From Thermus brockianus (GTDB taxonomy: Bacteria; Deinococcota; Deinococci; Deinococcales; Thermaceae): DNA of 64,000 bases. The notes beneath the pieces are model-generated. The model was not told the DNA's origin and did no database searches. It was given only the letters and a program-made list of their open reading frames with translations. A program made the position numbers and the translations under genes. Position 1 is the first letter of the stretch, and every line of letters begins with the position of its first letter. The DNA is taken from contig NZ_JAKEDV010000003.1 of assembly GCF_021462505.1 (NCBI RefSeq), positions 109,431 to 173,430 of the forward strand, in the 5' to 3' direction. Below, in pieces: positions 1 through 7,214 of the stretch.

Positions 1-199
1 GGGCGGCCACCTGTTGGGGATCCGCCAGGTCGGCCTGGAGGTAGACCCCGCCTAGCTCCTCTGCGAGGGCGCTTGCATCCCTTACGTCGTGGACCAGGAC
101 CTTGGCCCCTTCCCGGGCGAAGGCCTCGGCGATGGCGCGCCCGATGCCGCTGGCGGCGCCCGTGACGAGGACCGTCTTGCCTGCGAAGCTATCCATCTC
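1..199 (-). CDS. Short-chain dehydrogenase/reductase, N-terminal part (runs off the window)
   Basis: Only the first 66 codons are present, because the gene continues beyond base 1. The N-terminus MDSFAGKTVLVTG followed by AASGIGRAIAEAF is the Rossmann-fold TGxxxGIG cofactor motif of the SDR family. A later VLVHDVRD segment ends with the acidic residue of the second strand, which usually favours NAD(H). The ATG at 199 is preceded by GGAGG and GAGGAG purine stretches, giving a normal ribosome binding site. The catalytic Ser-Tyr-Lys lies outside the window, so the substrate cannot be inferred. The family call is secure; the specific function is unknown. Confidence 0.85.
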
Positions 200-289
200 C
201 TCGTTGCCTCCTTGGGCTATCCTACATCGGGTAGACCGCGCGTATCCGGAAGCGCCTCGTGCAAGGGGTTTCCCCCTTGGCAAAGGGAA

Positions 290-312
290 CCCGGGCCCAC
301 ACGGGGCCCGGG
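290..312 (-). terminator. GC-rich hairpin after secDF
   Basis: A perfect 9-bp stem (CCCGGGCCC, 5-nt loop, GGGCCCGGG) lies just downstream of the secDF stop. A second hairpin (CAAGGGG with CCCCTTG) follows at about 262-280. There is no strong U-tract, so termination is inferred from position and stem strength. Confidence 0.5.
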
Positions 313-328
313 CGAAAGCGCTTGGGGT

Positions 329-2536
329 TTAGGCCGCCTTCTTCGCCTCCTTCCGCCTAAGGTTCTTCCAGAACACCACCAGGGCGCTCACCACGTAGAT
401 GGAGCTATAGGTGCCCACGAAGATGCCCACGAAGATGGCCAGGGCGAAGTCCCGGAGGACGCTTCCTCCCAGGAAGAGGAGGGCCAGGATGGGGAGGAGG
501 GTGGTGAGGCTCGTCATGAGGGTGCGGGAGAGGGTCTGGTTGATGGAGCGGTTCACCAGTTCGGCGTACGGCAAGCCCCTAAGGAGCTTCTGGTTTTCCC
601 GTATCCGGTCGGAAACCACGATGGAGTCGTTGATGGAGTAGCCCACCACGGTGAGGAGGGCGGCGATGGTGGGGATGGAGAACTCCAGGTTGAGAAGGCT
701 ATACATCCCCGCCACGATGGCCACGTCGTGGGCCACGGCCAAGACGCTCGCCACCCCGAAGGTCCAGTCAAAGCGGAAGGCCACGTAGAGGAGGATGAGC
801 CCCAGGCCCACCAGCACCGCCATGACCGCATCCCGGCGGAGCTCCGAGCCGATGGCTGGGCCCACGGTCTCCGAGGTGAGGACCGTGGCCTTGAGCTCCG
901 TTTCCAGGAGCCTTTCCAGTTCCAGGCGCTTCTCGTCGGGGAGAGGGGGGAGCTTGACGGAAAACTCCTTGTGGTCCGCCACGGGGGCCTGGACCTCGGT
1001 GATCACCGCTTCTTTAGCGGGGAAGCCCCTTTCTTCCAGGAAGCGCCTTAGGGCGTCCACGCTCGTCCCGGGAGCGGTGCGCAGGGTGTAGGCGGTGCCC
1101 CCCGTGAAGTCAATGGAGTAGTTGAAGCCCTTGGTGAAGACCACCCCCGCCGCAAAGACGGCCAGGAGCAGGGTGGCCACGGTGATGTACCGGGCAGGGC
1201 CCATGAAGTTGAAGCGGGGGTCCACGAGCCACATGGGGGGGCGGATTTCCCGGCGTTCCGCCAGGCGTTCCAGGAGGTAGCGGCTAAAGACCAGGTTGGA
1301 GAAGACGCTCGCCACCACCCCGATGGCCAGGACCACGGCGAAGCCCCGCACGGGCCCCGTGGCGTACTGGTAAAGGGCCGCCGCCGCCAGGAGGTGGGCG
1401 GCGTTCACGTCCAGGATGGTGAGGGTGGAGTGTTTGAAGCCCTCGGGGATGGCCTGGCGGAACCGTTTCCCGGCCCGTAGCTCCTCCTTGATGCGCTCAA
1501 AGGAGAGGACGTTCCCGTCCACCGCCGCCCCCAGGGTGAGGACCAGGCCGGCGATGCCGGGGAGGGTCAGGGTGGCCCCGAGTCCCGAGAGGAGGCCGAG
1601 GATAAGGGCGGAGGTGTAGAGGAGGCCCAAGGAGGCCACCAGGCCGAGGCTTGTCCCGTAGTAGGCGAAGATGAGGAGGAAGATGGCGAGCGTTCCGATA
1701 AGGGCCGAGCGGATGCCCGCCTGGATGGCGTCTTGGCCCAGGGTGGGGCCGATGGCCCGGATCTCCGCCACCTTGAGGGGCACGGGCAGGGCCCCTGAGC
1801 GCAGGACCAGGGCGATCTCGCTGGCCTCCTCGAGGCCGGAAAGGCCCTCAATCACCGCCTGCCCTCCGGTGATGGCCTGGCGGATTACGGGGGCGGTGTA
1901 GACCTTGCCGTCCAGGACGATGGCGAGCTGCTTGCCCACGTTGGCCCGGGTCACCTCCTCAAACTTCTTCGCCCCTTCCGGGGTGAAGGTGAGGGCCACC
2001 TGGGGGCGGCCAAACTGGTCAAAGACCGCCCGGGCGTCCGCCAGGTCCGCTCCCGTCAAAAGGGGTGGGCCTAGGTCCTCGGGCTTGATGAGGTCCTTTT
2101 CCAAATCTTCCCGCTTGAGCCGCGGGTTTTCCCTAAGGGCCTGGTTGATCTGGGCCACGGTGGTGCCGGTGGCCCCTTCCTTGAGGATGCGGAACTCCAG
2201 CACCGCTCGCTGGCCGATGAGCTTGAGCGCCCGGTCCTGGTCCGCCTGGGAGAGCCCGGGCAGCTCCACCACGATGCGCTTCTGGCCCTGGATCTGGATG
2301 AGGGGTTCCGCCACCCCCAGGGCGTTGATGCGGTTTTCCAGAACGGTGCGGGCCTTTTCCAGGTCATCGGGGGTGGGGTTCTCCACATCCGCTTCCAGGA
2401 CGATGCGCAAGCCCCCTTTGAGGTCCAGACCTAGCTTGATCTTGGGTTCGCTTGGGGCCCAAGGCTTCCAGACGAAGAGCAAGGAAAGGAGAAAGAGGGA
2501 TAGGAGGAAAAGTCCGTTAAGTAGCTTGCGGTTCAT
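329..2536 (-). CDS. secDF: Fused protein translocase subunit SecDF
   Basis: Proton-driven membrane accessory of the Sec translocon that pulls preproteins out after SecA-driven insertion. This is one 735-residue chain, the same length as the structurally known T. thermophilus SecDF. The SecD half has an N-terminal membrane helix, a large periplasmic P1 head with the DLKGG motif (about residues 38-42) and the AAVDGNV motif with Asp340. The SecF half has its own periplasmic domain (FNYSIDFTGG, about 471-480), the SINDS motif with Asp637, and Arg671. These three charged residues are the ones implicated in proton transport in the family. The ATG at 2536 was chosen because AAAGGAG sits 6 nt upstream and it gives MNRKLL; a start 24 nt earlier has no such site. 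The basic C-terminus (LRRKEAKKAA) is cytoplasmic. Confidence 0.97.
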   Translation of the reverse strand: MNRKLLNGLFLLSLFLLSLLFVWKPWAPSEPKIKLGLDLKGGLRIVLEADVENPTPDDLEKARTVLENRINALGVAEPLIQIQGQKRIVVELPGLSQADQDRALKLIGQRAVLEFRILKEGATGTTVAQINQALRENPRLKREDLEKDLIKPEDLGPPLLTGADLADARAVFDQFGRPQVALTFTPEGAKKFEEVTRANVGKQLAIVLDGKVYTAPVIRQAITGGQAVIEGLSGLEEASEIALVLRSGALPVPLKVAEIRAIGPTLGQDAIQAGIRSALIGTLAIFLLIFAYYGTSLGLVASLGLLYTSALILGLLSGLGATLTLPGIAGLVLTLGAAVDGNVLSFERIKEELRAGKRFRQAIPEGFKHSTLTILDVNAAHLLAAAALYQYATGPVRGFAVVLAIGVVASVFSNLVFSRYLLERLAERREIRPPMWLVDPRFNFMGPARYITVATLLLAVFAAGVVFTKGFNYSIDFTGGTAYTLRTAPGTSVDALRRFLEERGFPAKEAVITEVQAPVADHKEFSVKLPPLPDEKRLELERLLETELKATVLTSETVGPAIGSELRRDAVMAVLVGLGLILLYVAFRFDWTFGVASVLAVAHDVAIVAGMYSLLNLEFSIPTIAALLTVVGYSINDSIVVSDRIRENQKLLRGLPYAELVNRSINQTLSRTLMTSLTTLLPILALLFLGGSVLRDFALAIFVGIFVGTYSSIYVVSALVVFWKNLRRKEAKKAA

Positions 2537-2600
2537 GCCCACTCCTTTGGCATACGTCAAGGCTCCTATAGCCGGGGGAAGGCCGGAAGACCCCCTAGGC

Positions 2601-2628
2601 TTGGCGCCCCCTTCCCGTAAGGCGCCAA
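2601..2628 (-). terminator. Hairpin between the infB operon and secDF
   Basis: An 8-bp inverted repeat, TTGGCGCC with GGCGCCAA, is separated by 12 nt. It lies 16 nt after the stop of the small exported-protein gene. No U-run follows, so it may be a weak terminator or a processing structure. Confidence 0.4.
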
Positions 2629-2644
2629 GGGCGGGGGGAGGGCC

Positions 2645-2932
2645 TTAGCCGCCTTCTAGCTGGAGTTTCCGATAGAGGAGGTAAAGCCCGGGTTGGGGTA
2701 GGGTCTCCCGTAGGGCGGGAAGCGGGCTATTCCTAGGCCGGGGCGGCCGGGGCAGGGTGGGCCGGCTTACGCTCCCCCAAAGGGGCGGCGCAAAGCTCCC
2801 GCCCCGGTCTTCCTTTAACACGAGGGTGGGGCCTTTAGCCAGAAGCCCCGCCTCCCCCTTGCCCGGGGAAGGGGAGAGGGCGAACCCCGGCAAGAGGAGG
2901 CCTAGGGCGGCCAGAAGCCTCAGGCCCCGCAT
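2645..2932 (-). CDS. Small exported protein of unknown function
   Basis: A 95-residue protein that I do not recognise. It begins MRGLRLLAALGLLLPGFALS, a clear signal peptide (Arg followed by a Leu/Ala-rich core), and then a Pro/Arg/Gly-rich mature part of about 75 residues with no cysteines. The ATG lies 5 nt after the infB stop and is preceded by TAAAGG overlapping that stop, so it looks translationally coupled as the last gene of the rimP-nusA-ylxR-infB operon. The low-complexity composition leaves some doubt that it is a gene, but the signal peptide and operon fit support it. Confidence 0.55.
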   Translation of the reverse strand: MRGLRLLAALGLLLPGFALSPSPGKGEAGLLAKGPTLVLKEDRGGSFAPPLWGSVSRPTLPRPPRPRNSPLPALRETLPQPGLYLLYRKLQLEGG

Positions 2933-2937
2933 GGCCT

Positions 2938-4653
2938 TTAGGCGGGCACCTCCACCATCTGGAAGGCTTCTATGATGTCCCCTTCCTGGAAGTCGTCAAA
3001 GCCCTCGAGGCCAATCCCGCACTCGTACCCCTGGGCCACCTCCCGCACGTCCTCCTTGAAGCGCTTGAGGCTGGCGATGCGGCCTTTCCAGATCTCCTGC
3101 CCCTTGCGCAGGACCCTCACCTCGGCGTTCCGGGGGATCTTGCCCTGGGTCACCATGCACCCCGCCACCTGCTTGCCCGTGGGCAGGCGGAAGACGGCGC
3201 GCACCTCGGCCCGGCCCAGGATCTCCTCCTTGTACTGGGGCTCCTTCTGCCCCTTGACCATGGCCCGCACCTCGTCAATAAGGTCGTAGATGATGCGGAA
3301 GGTCTTGAGGAGCACGCCCTTCTGCTCCGCCGCCTTCTTCACCGAGCCTGGGGGGTTCACGCCGAAGGCCAGGATGGCGGCCCCCGCCGTCTGGGCCAGG
3401 AGGACGTCCGACTCCGTGGGGGCGCCCACCTGGGCCAGGAGGACGTTGATGCCCACCTCCTCGGTGCTCTCCTTGGCCAGGATGTGCTGGATAGCTTCCA
3501 AGGAGCCTTGGGTGTCCGCCCGCAGGATGAGGTTCACCTCCTTCTTGCCCTCCTCCTGCAAGGCCCGCAGGAGGTCGGCCATGGTCTTGGGGCGGCGCTC
3601 CTTTTCCGCCTCTTCCCGGGCGCGGCGCTCCTCCTTCCGCTCCTCGGCGATCTCCTTGGCAGCCTCGAGGTCCGGCACCCACTCCACCACATCCCCGGCG
3701 TGGGGGAGTTCTTGGAAGCCCAGGACCTGGACGGCGCTCCCCGGCCCCGCTTCCTTGCGCTGGTTCCCGTCGGCGTCCAGCATGGCCCGGATGCGCCCGT
3801 AGACCTCCCCGGCCACCACGTAGTCCCCCACGCGGAAGGTGCCTTCCTGCACCAGCATGTTGGCGATGATCCCCGCCTGCTTGTCCAGCTTGGACTCCAG
3901 GATCACCCCCCGGGGCTCGGCGTTGGGGTCGGCCCGGTAGTCCTCCAGCTCGGCGATGAGGAGGATCATCTCCAAAAGGTCCTGCACCCCCTGCCCCGTC
4001 TTGGCGCTGATGGGGACGATGATGGCGTCCCCGCCGTACTCCTCCGGGACGAAGCCCCGCTCCATGAGTTGCCGCTTCACCTTCTCGGGGTCGGCCTGGG
4101 GCAGGTCCATCTTATTCAGGGCGAAGATGATCTTCGCCCCGGCGGCCTTGGCGTGGGCGATGGCCTCCTCGGTCTGGGGCATGACCCCGTCGTCGGCGGC
4201 GATGACGATGACGGCGATGTCCGCCACCTTAGCCCCCCGCTGGCGGATGGTGGTGAAGGCCTCGTGGCCCGGGGTGTCAATGAAGACCACGGTACCCTGA
4301 GGGGTCTTGACCTCAAAGGCCCCCACGTGCTGGGTAATCCCCCCCGCCTCCTTCTCGGCGATGCGGCTTTTGCGCAGGTAGTCCAAGAGGGTGGTCTTCC
4401 CGTGGTCCACGTGGCCCATGATGACCACCACGGGGGGGCGTTTGGGGAGGCTCTTCCTGCGCTCTTCCTCCGCCAGCTTCTCTTGGAGCCCCCGTTGCTC
4501 CCGCACGAGCTCCCGCACCGCCTCGGCGTCCTCTTCGGAAAGGGTGGAGGCGTGGGACTTGTAGGGAACCCCCATCTGGTCCAGGAGCTCCAAAAGCTCC
4601 TCGTTTTCCATGCCCAGCTCTTTAGCCAGCTGGTAGATGCGTACCTTGGCCAT
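2938..4653 (-). CDS. infB: Translation initiation factor IF-2
   Basis: GTPase that places initiator fMet-tRNA on the 30S subunit and promotes subunit joining. The 571-residue length matches the short Thermus form. The N-terminal IF2N domain (residues 1-52, VRIYQLAKELGM) is followed by a charged linker. The G domain has GHVDHGKT at 80-87 (P-loop), DTPGHEAFT (switch II) and NKMD (guanine specificity). Domains II-IV contain the C-terminal tRNA-binding barrel. The start overlaps the end of ylxR by 32 nt, so translation is probably coupled. Confidence 0.97.
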   Translation of the reverse strand: MAKVRIYQLAKELGMENEELLELLDQMGVPYKSHASTLSEEDAEAVRELVREQRGLQEKLAEEERRKSLPKRPPVVVIMGHVDHGKTTLLDYLRKSRIAEKEAGGITQHVGAFEVKTPQGTVVFIDTPGHEAFTTIRQRGAKVADIAVIVIAADDGVMPQTEEAIAHAKAAGAKIIFALNKMDLPQADPEKVKRQLMERGFVPEEYGGDAIIVPISAKTGQGVQDLLEMILLIAELEDYRADPNAEPRGVILESKLDKQAGIIANMLVQEGTFRVGDYVVAGEVYGRIRAMLDADGNQRKEAGPGSAVQVLGFQELPHAGDVVEWVPDLEAAKEIAEERKEERRAREEAEKERRPKTMADLLRALQEEGKKEVNLILRADTQGSLEAIQHILAKESTEEVGINVLLAQVGAPTESDVLLAQTAGAAILAFGVNPPGSVKKAAEQKGVLLKTFRIIYDLIDEVRAMVKGQKEPQYKEEILGRAEVRAVFRLPTGKQVAGCMVTQGKIPRNAEVRVLRKGQEIWKGRIASLKRFKEDVREVAQGYECGIGLEGFDDFQEGDIIEAFQMVEVPA

Positions 4654-4900
4654 CGTTACCTCCTAAATGGGCCCAAAGGGCCTCGGAAAGCGCCTTGGCC
4701 CGGGCCCCGGCGAAGCGCCTTAGTTTCTTTTCCGTCCAGCAGTCCGGGTTGTCGGGGCAGACGTAAGCCCCCCGGCCCGGAAGCTTGCCCGTGGGGTCCA
4801 GCCGGAACCCCTCGGGGGTCATGAGGATGCGCAAAAGCTCCCCTTTAGGCCGCCTCCTACGGCAGGCCACGCACATGCGTAAGGGGATGTGCCGCATCAC
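4622..4900 (-). CDS. ylxR: YlxR family RNA-binding protein (DUF448)
   Basis: A 92-residue protein with the family signature: MCVACRRRR near the N-terminus, GRGAYVC in the middle, then a CPDNPDC pair. YlxR proteins lie between nusA and infB in many bacteria and have been proposed to bind RNA or RNase P. It overlaps the nusA stop by 4 nt (ATGA) and runs 32 nt into infB, so all three are probably translated in a coupled way. Two adjacent ATG codons are possible starts; the first is used here. Confidence 0.9.
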   Translation of the reverse strand: MMRHIPLRMCVACRRRRPKGELLRILMTPEGFRLDPTGKLPGRGAYVCPDNPDCWTEKKLRRFAGARAKALSEALWAHLGGNDGQGTHLPAG

Positions 4901-6060
4901 TCGGAAAGGTCCTTGAAGAGCTTTTCAAACTCTTCCCGGGCCCGGGTGGGCGCACCCGCTTCCTCCTCGGCGGCCCGGCGGATGGCCTCGTCCAGGTCGG
5001 AGATCTCCGCCTCCTCAAAGTGGATGTCGTACCCCGTGAGCTTGGAGGCCAGGCGCACGTTCTGCCCCCCGGTGCCGATGGCCAGGGAGTGCTGGTCCTT
5101 GGTCACCTTTACCCGGGCCTTCTTCGTTTCCGGGTCCAGCTCAATGGAGCCCACCTGGGCGGGGGAGAGGGCGTTGCGGATGAACTCCTTGGGGTCCTTG
5201 GACCAGAGGATGATGTCCACCTTCTCCCGGCCCAGCTCCGCCGAAACCGCCTGGATGCGCTGCCCCTTGTGGCCGATGCAGGCCCCGATGGGGTCCACGT
5301 TGGGGTTGTGGCTCATCACCGCCACCTTGCTGCGGCGGCCAGGCTCCCGGGCGATGGCCTTGATCTCCACGATGCCCTCGGCGATCTCCGGGACCTCCTG
5401 CTTGAGGATGTGTTCCAAGAGCTTCTCGTGGGCCCGGCTCACGATGAGGGAAGGCCCCTTGGCGGAGCGGTCCACCTTCTTCAGGTAGACCTTAAGGCGC
5501 TGCCCGGGGTAGTACTTCTCCGTGGGGATCTGCTCGCTCTTGGGCAGGTAGGCCTCGCCCCGGCCCAGCTCCACGAAGACGTTCCCCCGGTTGTCCACCC
5601 GGGTCACCACCCCCGTGAGCACCTGGCCCTCCTTGTCCTTGTACTCGTTGTAGATGCGGTTGCGCTCGGACTCCTTGAGGCGTTGGGTGAGGATCTGGCG
5701 CAGGTCCTGGATGGCCATGCGGGAAAGCCCCTCGGGGTCAATGGGGAACTCCATCTCGTCCCCCACCTGCACCTCGGGGTCGTACTGGAGGGCCTCGGAA
5801 AGGGCGATCTCCTTGTCCGGGTCCTCCACCTTCTCCACCACCTTGCGGACCTCCACCATCTCAATGCGGCCCGTCTGGGGGTCAATGTACACGTCCACCT
5901 CGGGGCCCTTGCCGGCGTCCACCTCTTCCTTGCGGTAGCCCTTCTGCCGTTTGATGTAGGCCTTGCGCAGGGCCTCCTTGAAGGCTTCTAGGATCTCTTC
6001 GGTGCTTACGCCCCGCTCCAGGGCCAGCTGTTGCATGGCGTCAACGAATTCCCGGTTCAT
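4897..6060 (-). CDS. nusA: Transcription termination/antitermination factor NusA
   Basis: RNA polymerase-associated factor for pausing, termination and antitermination. In 387 residues it has the N-terminal RNAP-binding domain (about 1-130), an S1 domain (about 135-200, GVVTRVDNRGNVFVELG), and two KH domains (DPIGACIGHKG near 260-270 and SLAIGTGGQNVRLA near 325-340). There is no C-terminal acidic repeat region, which is usual outside Proteobacteria. It lies between rimP (8-nt gap) and ylxR (4-nt overlap). Confidence 0.97.
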   Translation of the reverse strand: MNREFVDAMQQLALERGVSTEEILEAFKEALRKAYIKRQKGYRKEEVDAGKGPEVDVYIDPQTGRIEMVEVRKVVEKVEDPDKEIALSEALQYDPEVQVGDEMEFPIDPEGLSRMAIQDLRQILTQRLKESERNRIYNEYKDKEGQVLTGVVTRVDNRGNVFVELGRGEAYLPKSEQIPTEKYYPGQRLKVYLKKVDRSAKGPSLIVSRAHEKLLEHILKQEVPEIAEGIVEIKAIAREPGRRSKVAVMSHNPNVDPIGACIGHKGQRIQAVSAELGREKVDIILWSKDPKEFIRNALSPAQVGSIELDPETKKARVKVTKDQHSLAIGTGGQNVRLASKLTGYDIHFEEAEISDLDEAIRRAAEEEAGAPTRAREEFEKLFKDLSE

Positions 6061-6068
6061 GCTTCCTC

Positions 6069-6500
6069 CTACCTAGGCTCCTCGGGCCACTCGGCCAGGT
6101 TGGCGCGGAAGGTGCCGAGCTTTAAGCGCTTCTCCTCGAGGCCCACCTGGAAGACCACCTCGTCCCCCTCCACCCTGAGGATCCGCCCCACGAAGCCCTC
6201 GGGCCCTGCTACCTTGGCCTTTAGGCCCTGGAAGCGCTCAAAGTGGCGGCGGGTGAAGAGGGGGCGCTTGGGCCCGGGGGACTCCACCAGAAGCCGGTAG
6301 CTTCCCGGGATGGGGTCTTCCCGGTCCAAGGCGGCCTCTATGTGGCGGCTCGCCCGTTCCAGGTCGGCCACGGTGATGGGCTTCTCGTCTAGGCGCTCCA
6401 GGCGCACCAGGACTTCGCCTGGGGCTTCCTTCACCTCCAGGACCTGAAGGCCCAAGGCCTCCACCGCCTCTTCCACCAACCGCCAAAGGTCTACAGGCAC
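6069..6500 (-). CDS. rimP: Ribosome maturation factor RimP
   Basis: Binds the 30S subunit and helps late assembly of the small subunit. The ESPGPKRPLFTRRHFERF block and the C-terminal SH3-like barrel (GRILRVEGDEVVFQ) are diagnostic. The start is taken as the GTG at 6500 because GGAGGT ends 6 nt before it. An upstream in-frame GTG at 6518 would add six residues containing that ribosome binding site. First gene of the rimP-nusA-ylxR-infB operon. Confidence 0.93.
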   Translation of the reverse strand: MPVDLWRLVEEAVEALGLQVLEVKEAPGEVLVRLERLDEKPITVADLERASRHIEAALDREDPIPGSYRLLVESPGPKRPLFTRRHFERFQGLKAKVAGPEGFVGRILRVEGDEVVFQVGLEEKRLKLGTFRANLAEWPEEPR

Positions 6501-6569
6501 CTCCCCACCTCCCTTCACAAAGGAAGGGTGGGCTTACACCCACCCCCCTCCCTTGGGAGCACTGGGCTC

Positions 6570-6600
6570 AGTTTACACCCAAGGGGCGCTTGACTACAAC
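6570..6600 (-). promoter_or_regulatory. Promoter of the rimP-nusA-infB operon
   Basis: Reading on the minus strand, TTGTAG (6600-6595) is followed by an 18-nt spacer and TAAACT (6575-6570). The predicted start near 6563 gives a leader of about 60 nt. The -35 box touches the -35 box of the divergent ssrA promoter. Confidence 0.6.
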
Positions 6601-6619
6601 CCCTTTAGCCTGGTACACT
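6590..6619 (+). promoter_or_regulatory. Promoter of ssrA
   Basis: TTGACT at 6590-6595, an 18-nt spacer and TACACT at 6614-6619 make a strong sigma-A-type promoter 33 nt before the mature tmRNA 5' end at 6653. Confidence 0.75.
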
Positions 6620-6652
6620 CAAGGTTGCCGGTCCGAGCCCGGCTTAGGACAC

Positions 6653-6999
6653 GGGGGTGAACGGTCTCGACGGGGGTCGCCGAGGGTGTGGCTGCGCGCC
6701 GAGGTGCGGGTGGCCTCGTAAAAACCCGCAAAAGAATAAAGGCCAACAAGCCTCTTGCTCTCGCGGCTTAATGACCGCGGCCTCGCCTGGAAGCCCCGCC
6801 GGGGGCTCGCCAGCGCGGGGACACGAAACCCGGCTAGCCGAGGGCCAGGCTCCGTAGCCCAAGGCGAAGCTTAACGGAGCTCGCTCCTGGCCGCCCGTCC
6901 GCGGGCTAAGCCAGGAGGACACCCAAAACGCGGACTACGCGCGTAGACGCCCGCCGTAGGGACCTTCGGACGGGGGTTCAACTCCCCCCACCTCCACCA
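6653..6999 (+). ncRNA. ssrA: Transfer-messenger RNA (tmRNA)
   Basis: Rescues stalled ribosomes with SmpB by acting first as alanyl-tRNA and then as template for a degradation tag. The 5' end GGGGGTGAACGGTCTCGAC and the 3' end GGTTCAACTCCCC...CCTCCACCA form the tRNA-like part; GGGGGTG pairs with CACCTCC as a 7-bp acceptor stem. The T-loop TTCAACT and an encoded CCA are visible. Pseudoknot-rich segments follow the tag frame, including the CTCCTGGCCGCC / GGACGG region. At 347 nt it is typical. The overall layout matches Thermus tmRNA, with differences inside the tag. Confidence 0.97.
6742..6771 (+). other. tmRNA proteolysis-tag reading frame
   Basis: The resume codon GCC starts the frame Ala-Asn-Lys-Pro-Leu-Ala-Leu-Ala-Ala, ending in TAA immediately followed by TGA. 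The LALAA end is the protease-recognised degron. The Lys-Pro-Leu at positions 3-5 differs from the Thr-Asn-Tyr I recall for T. thermophilus. Confidence 0.9.
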
Positions 7000-7002
7000 G
7001 AC

Positions 7003-7033
7003 AGGGCGCCCCAAGGGGCGCCCTAACCTTTTT
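7003..7033 (+). terminator. Intrinsic terminator of ssrA
   Basis: A perfect 10-bp stem (AGGGCGCCCC with GGGGCGCCCT, AA loop) is followed by AACC and TTTTT, 3 nt after the CCA end of ssrA. This is a textbook rho-independent terminator. Confidence 0.92.
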
Positions 7034-7094
7034 GGGCGCTTTGGGACACATCTCCTTTGGCCTCTTGGTAAAGTGAGGTAGGTGCCTTGGGCAC

Positions 7095-7208
7095 CTCCTT
7101 CGGGGCGGGGTGGAAGTCCCCACCGGCGGTGACAGCCCGCGAAGCCCTTTGGGGCCCGACCCGGTGGAATTCCGGGGCCGACGGTGAAAGTCCGGATGGG
7201 AGAAGGAG
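7095..7208 (+). promoter_or_regulatory. FMN riboswitch (RFN element)
   Basis: The conserved RFN blocks are present in order: TTCGGGGC, GGGTGGAAGTCCCCACCGG, GGCGGTGACAGCCCGCGA, then CCCGACCCGGTGGAATTCCG and GACGGTGAAAGTCCGGATGG. The closing helix P1 pairs CTCCTTC (7095-7101) with GAAGGAG (7202-7208). That 3' strand contains most of the GGAGG ribosome binding site of ribD, whose TTG start is at 7215, so ligand binding should mask initiation directly. No separate terminator hairpin is visible between aptamer and start. Confidence 0.95.
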
Positions 7209-7214
7209 GGCCGT

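Noticed and set aside
3484..4824. A 446-codon open frame antisense to infB
   Set aside because: Shadow of the conserved IF-2 frame; repetitive Gly/His/Asp/Val composition and no start signal.
7041..7074. TTGGGA and TAAAGT as the promoter of the riboflavin operon
   Set aside because: The spacing of 22 nt is too long for a normal promoter, so no promoter was annotated although one must lie in this stretch.
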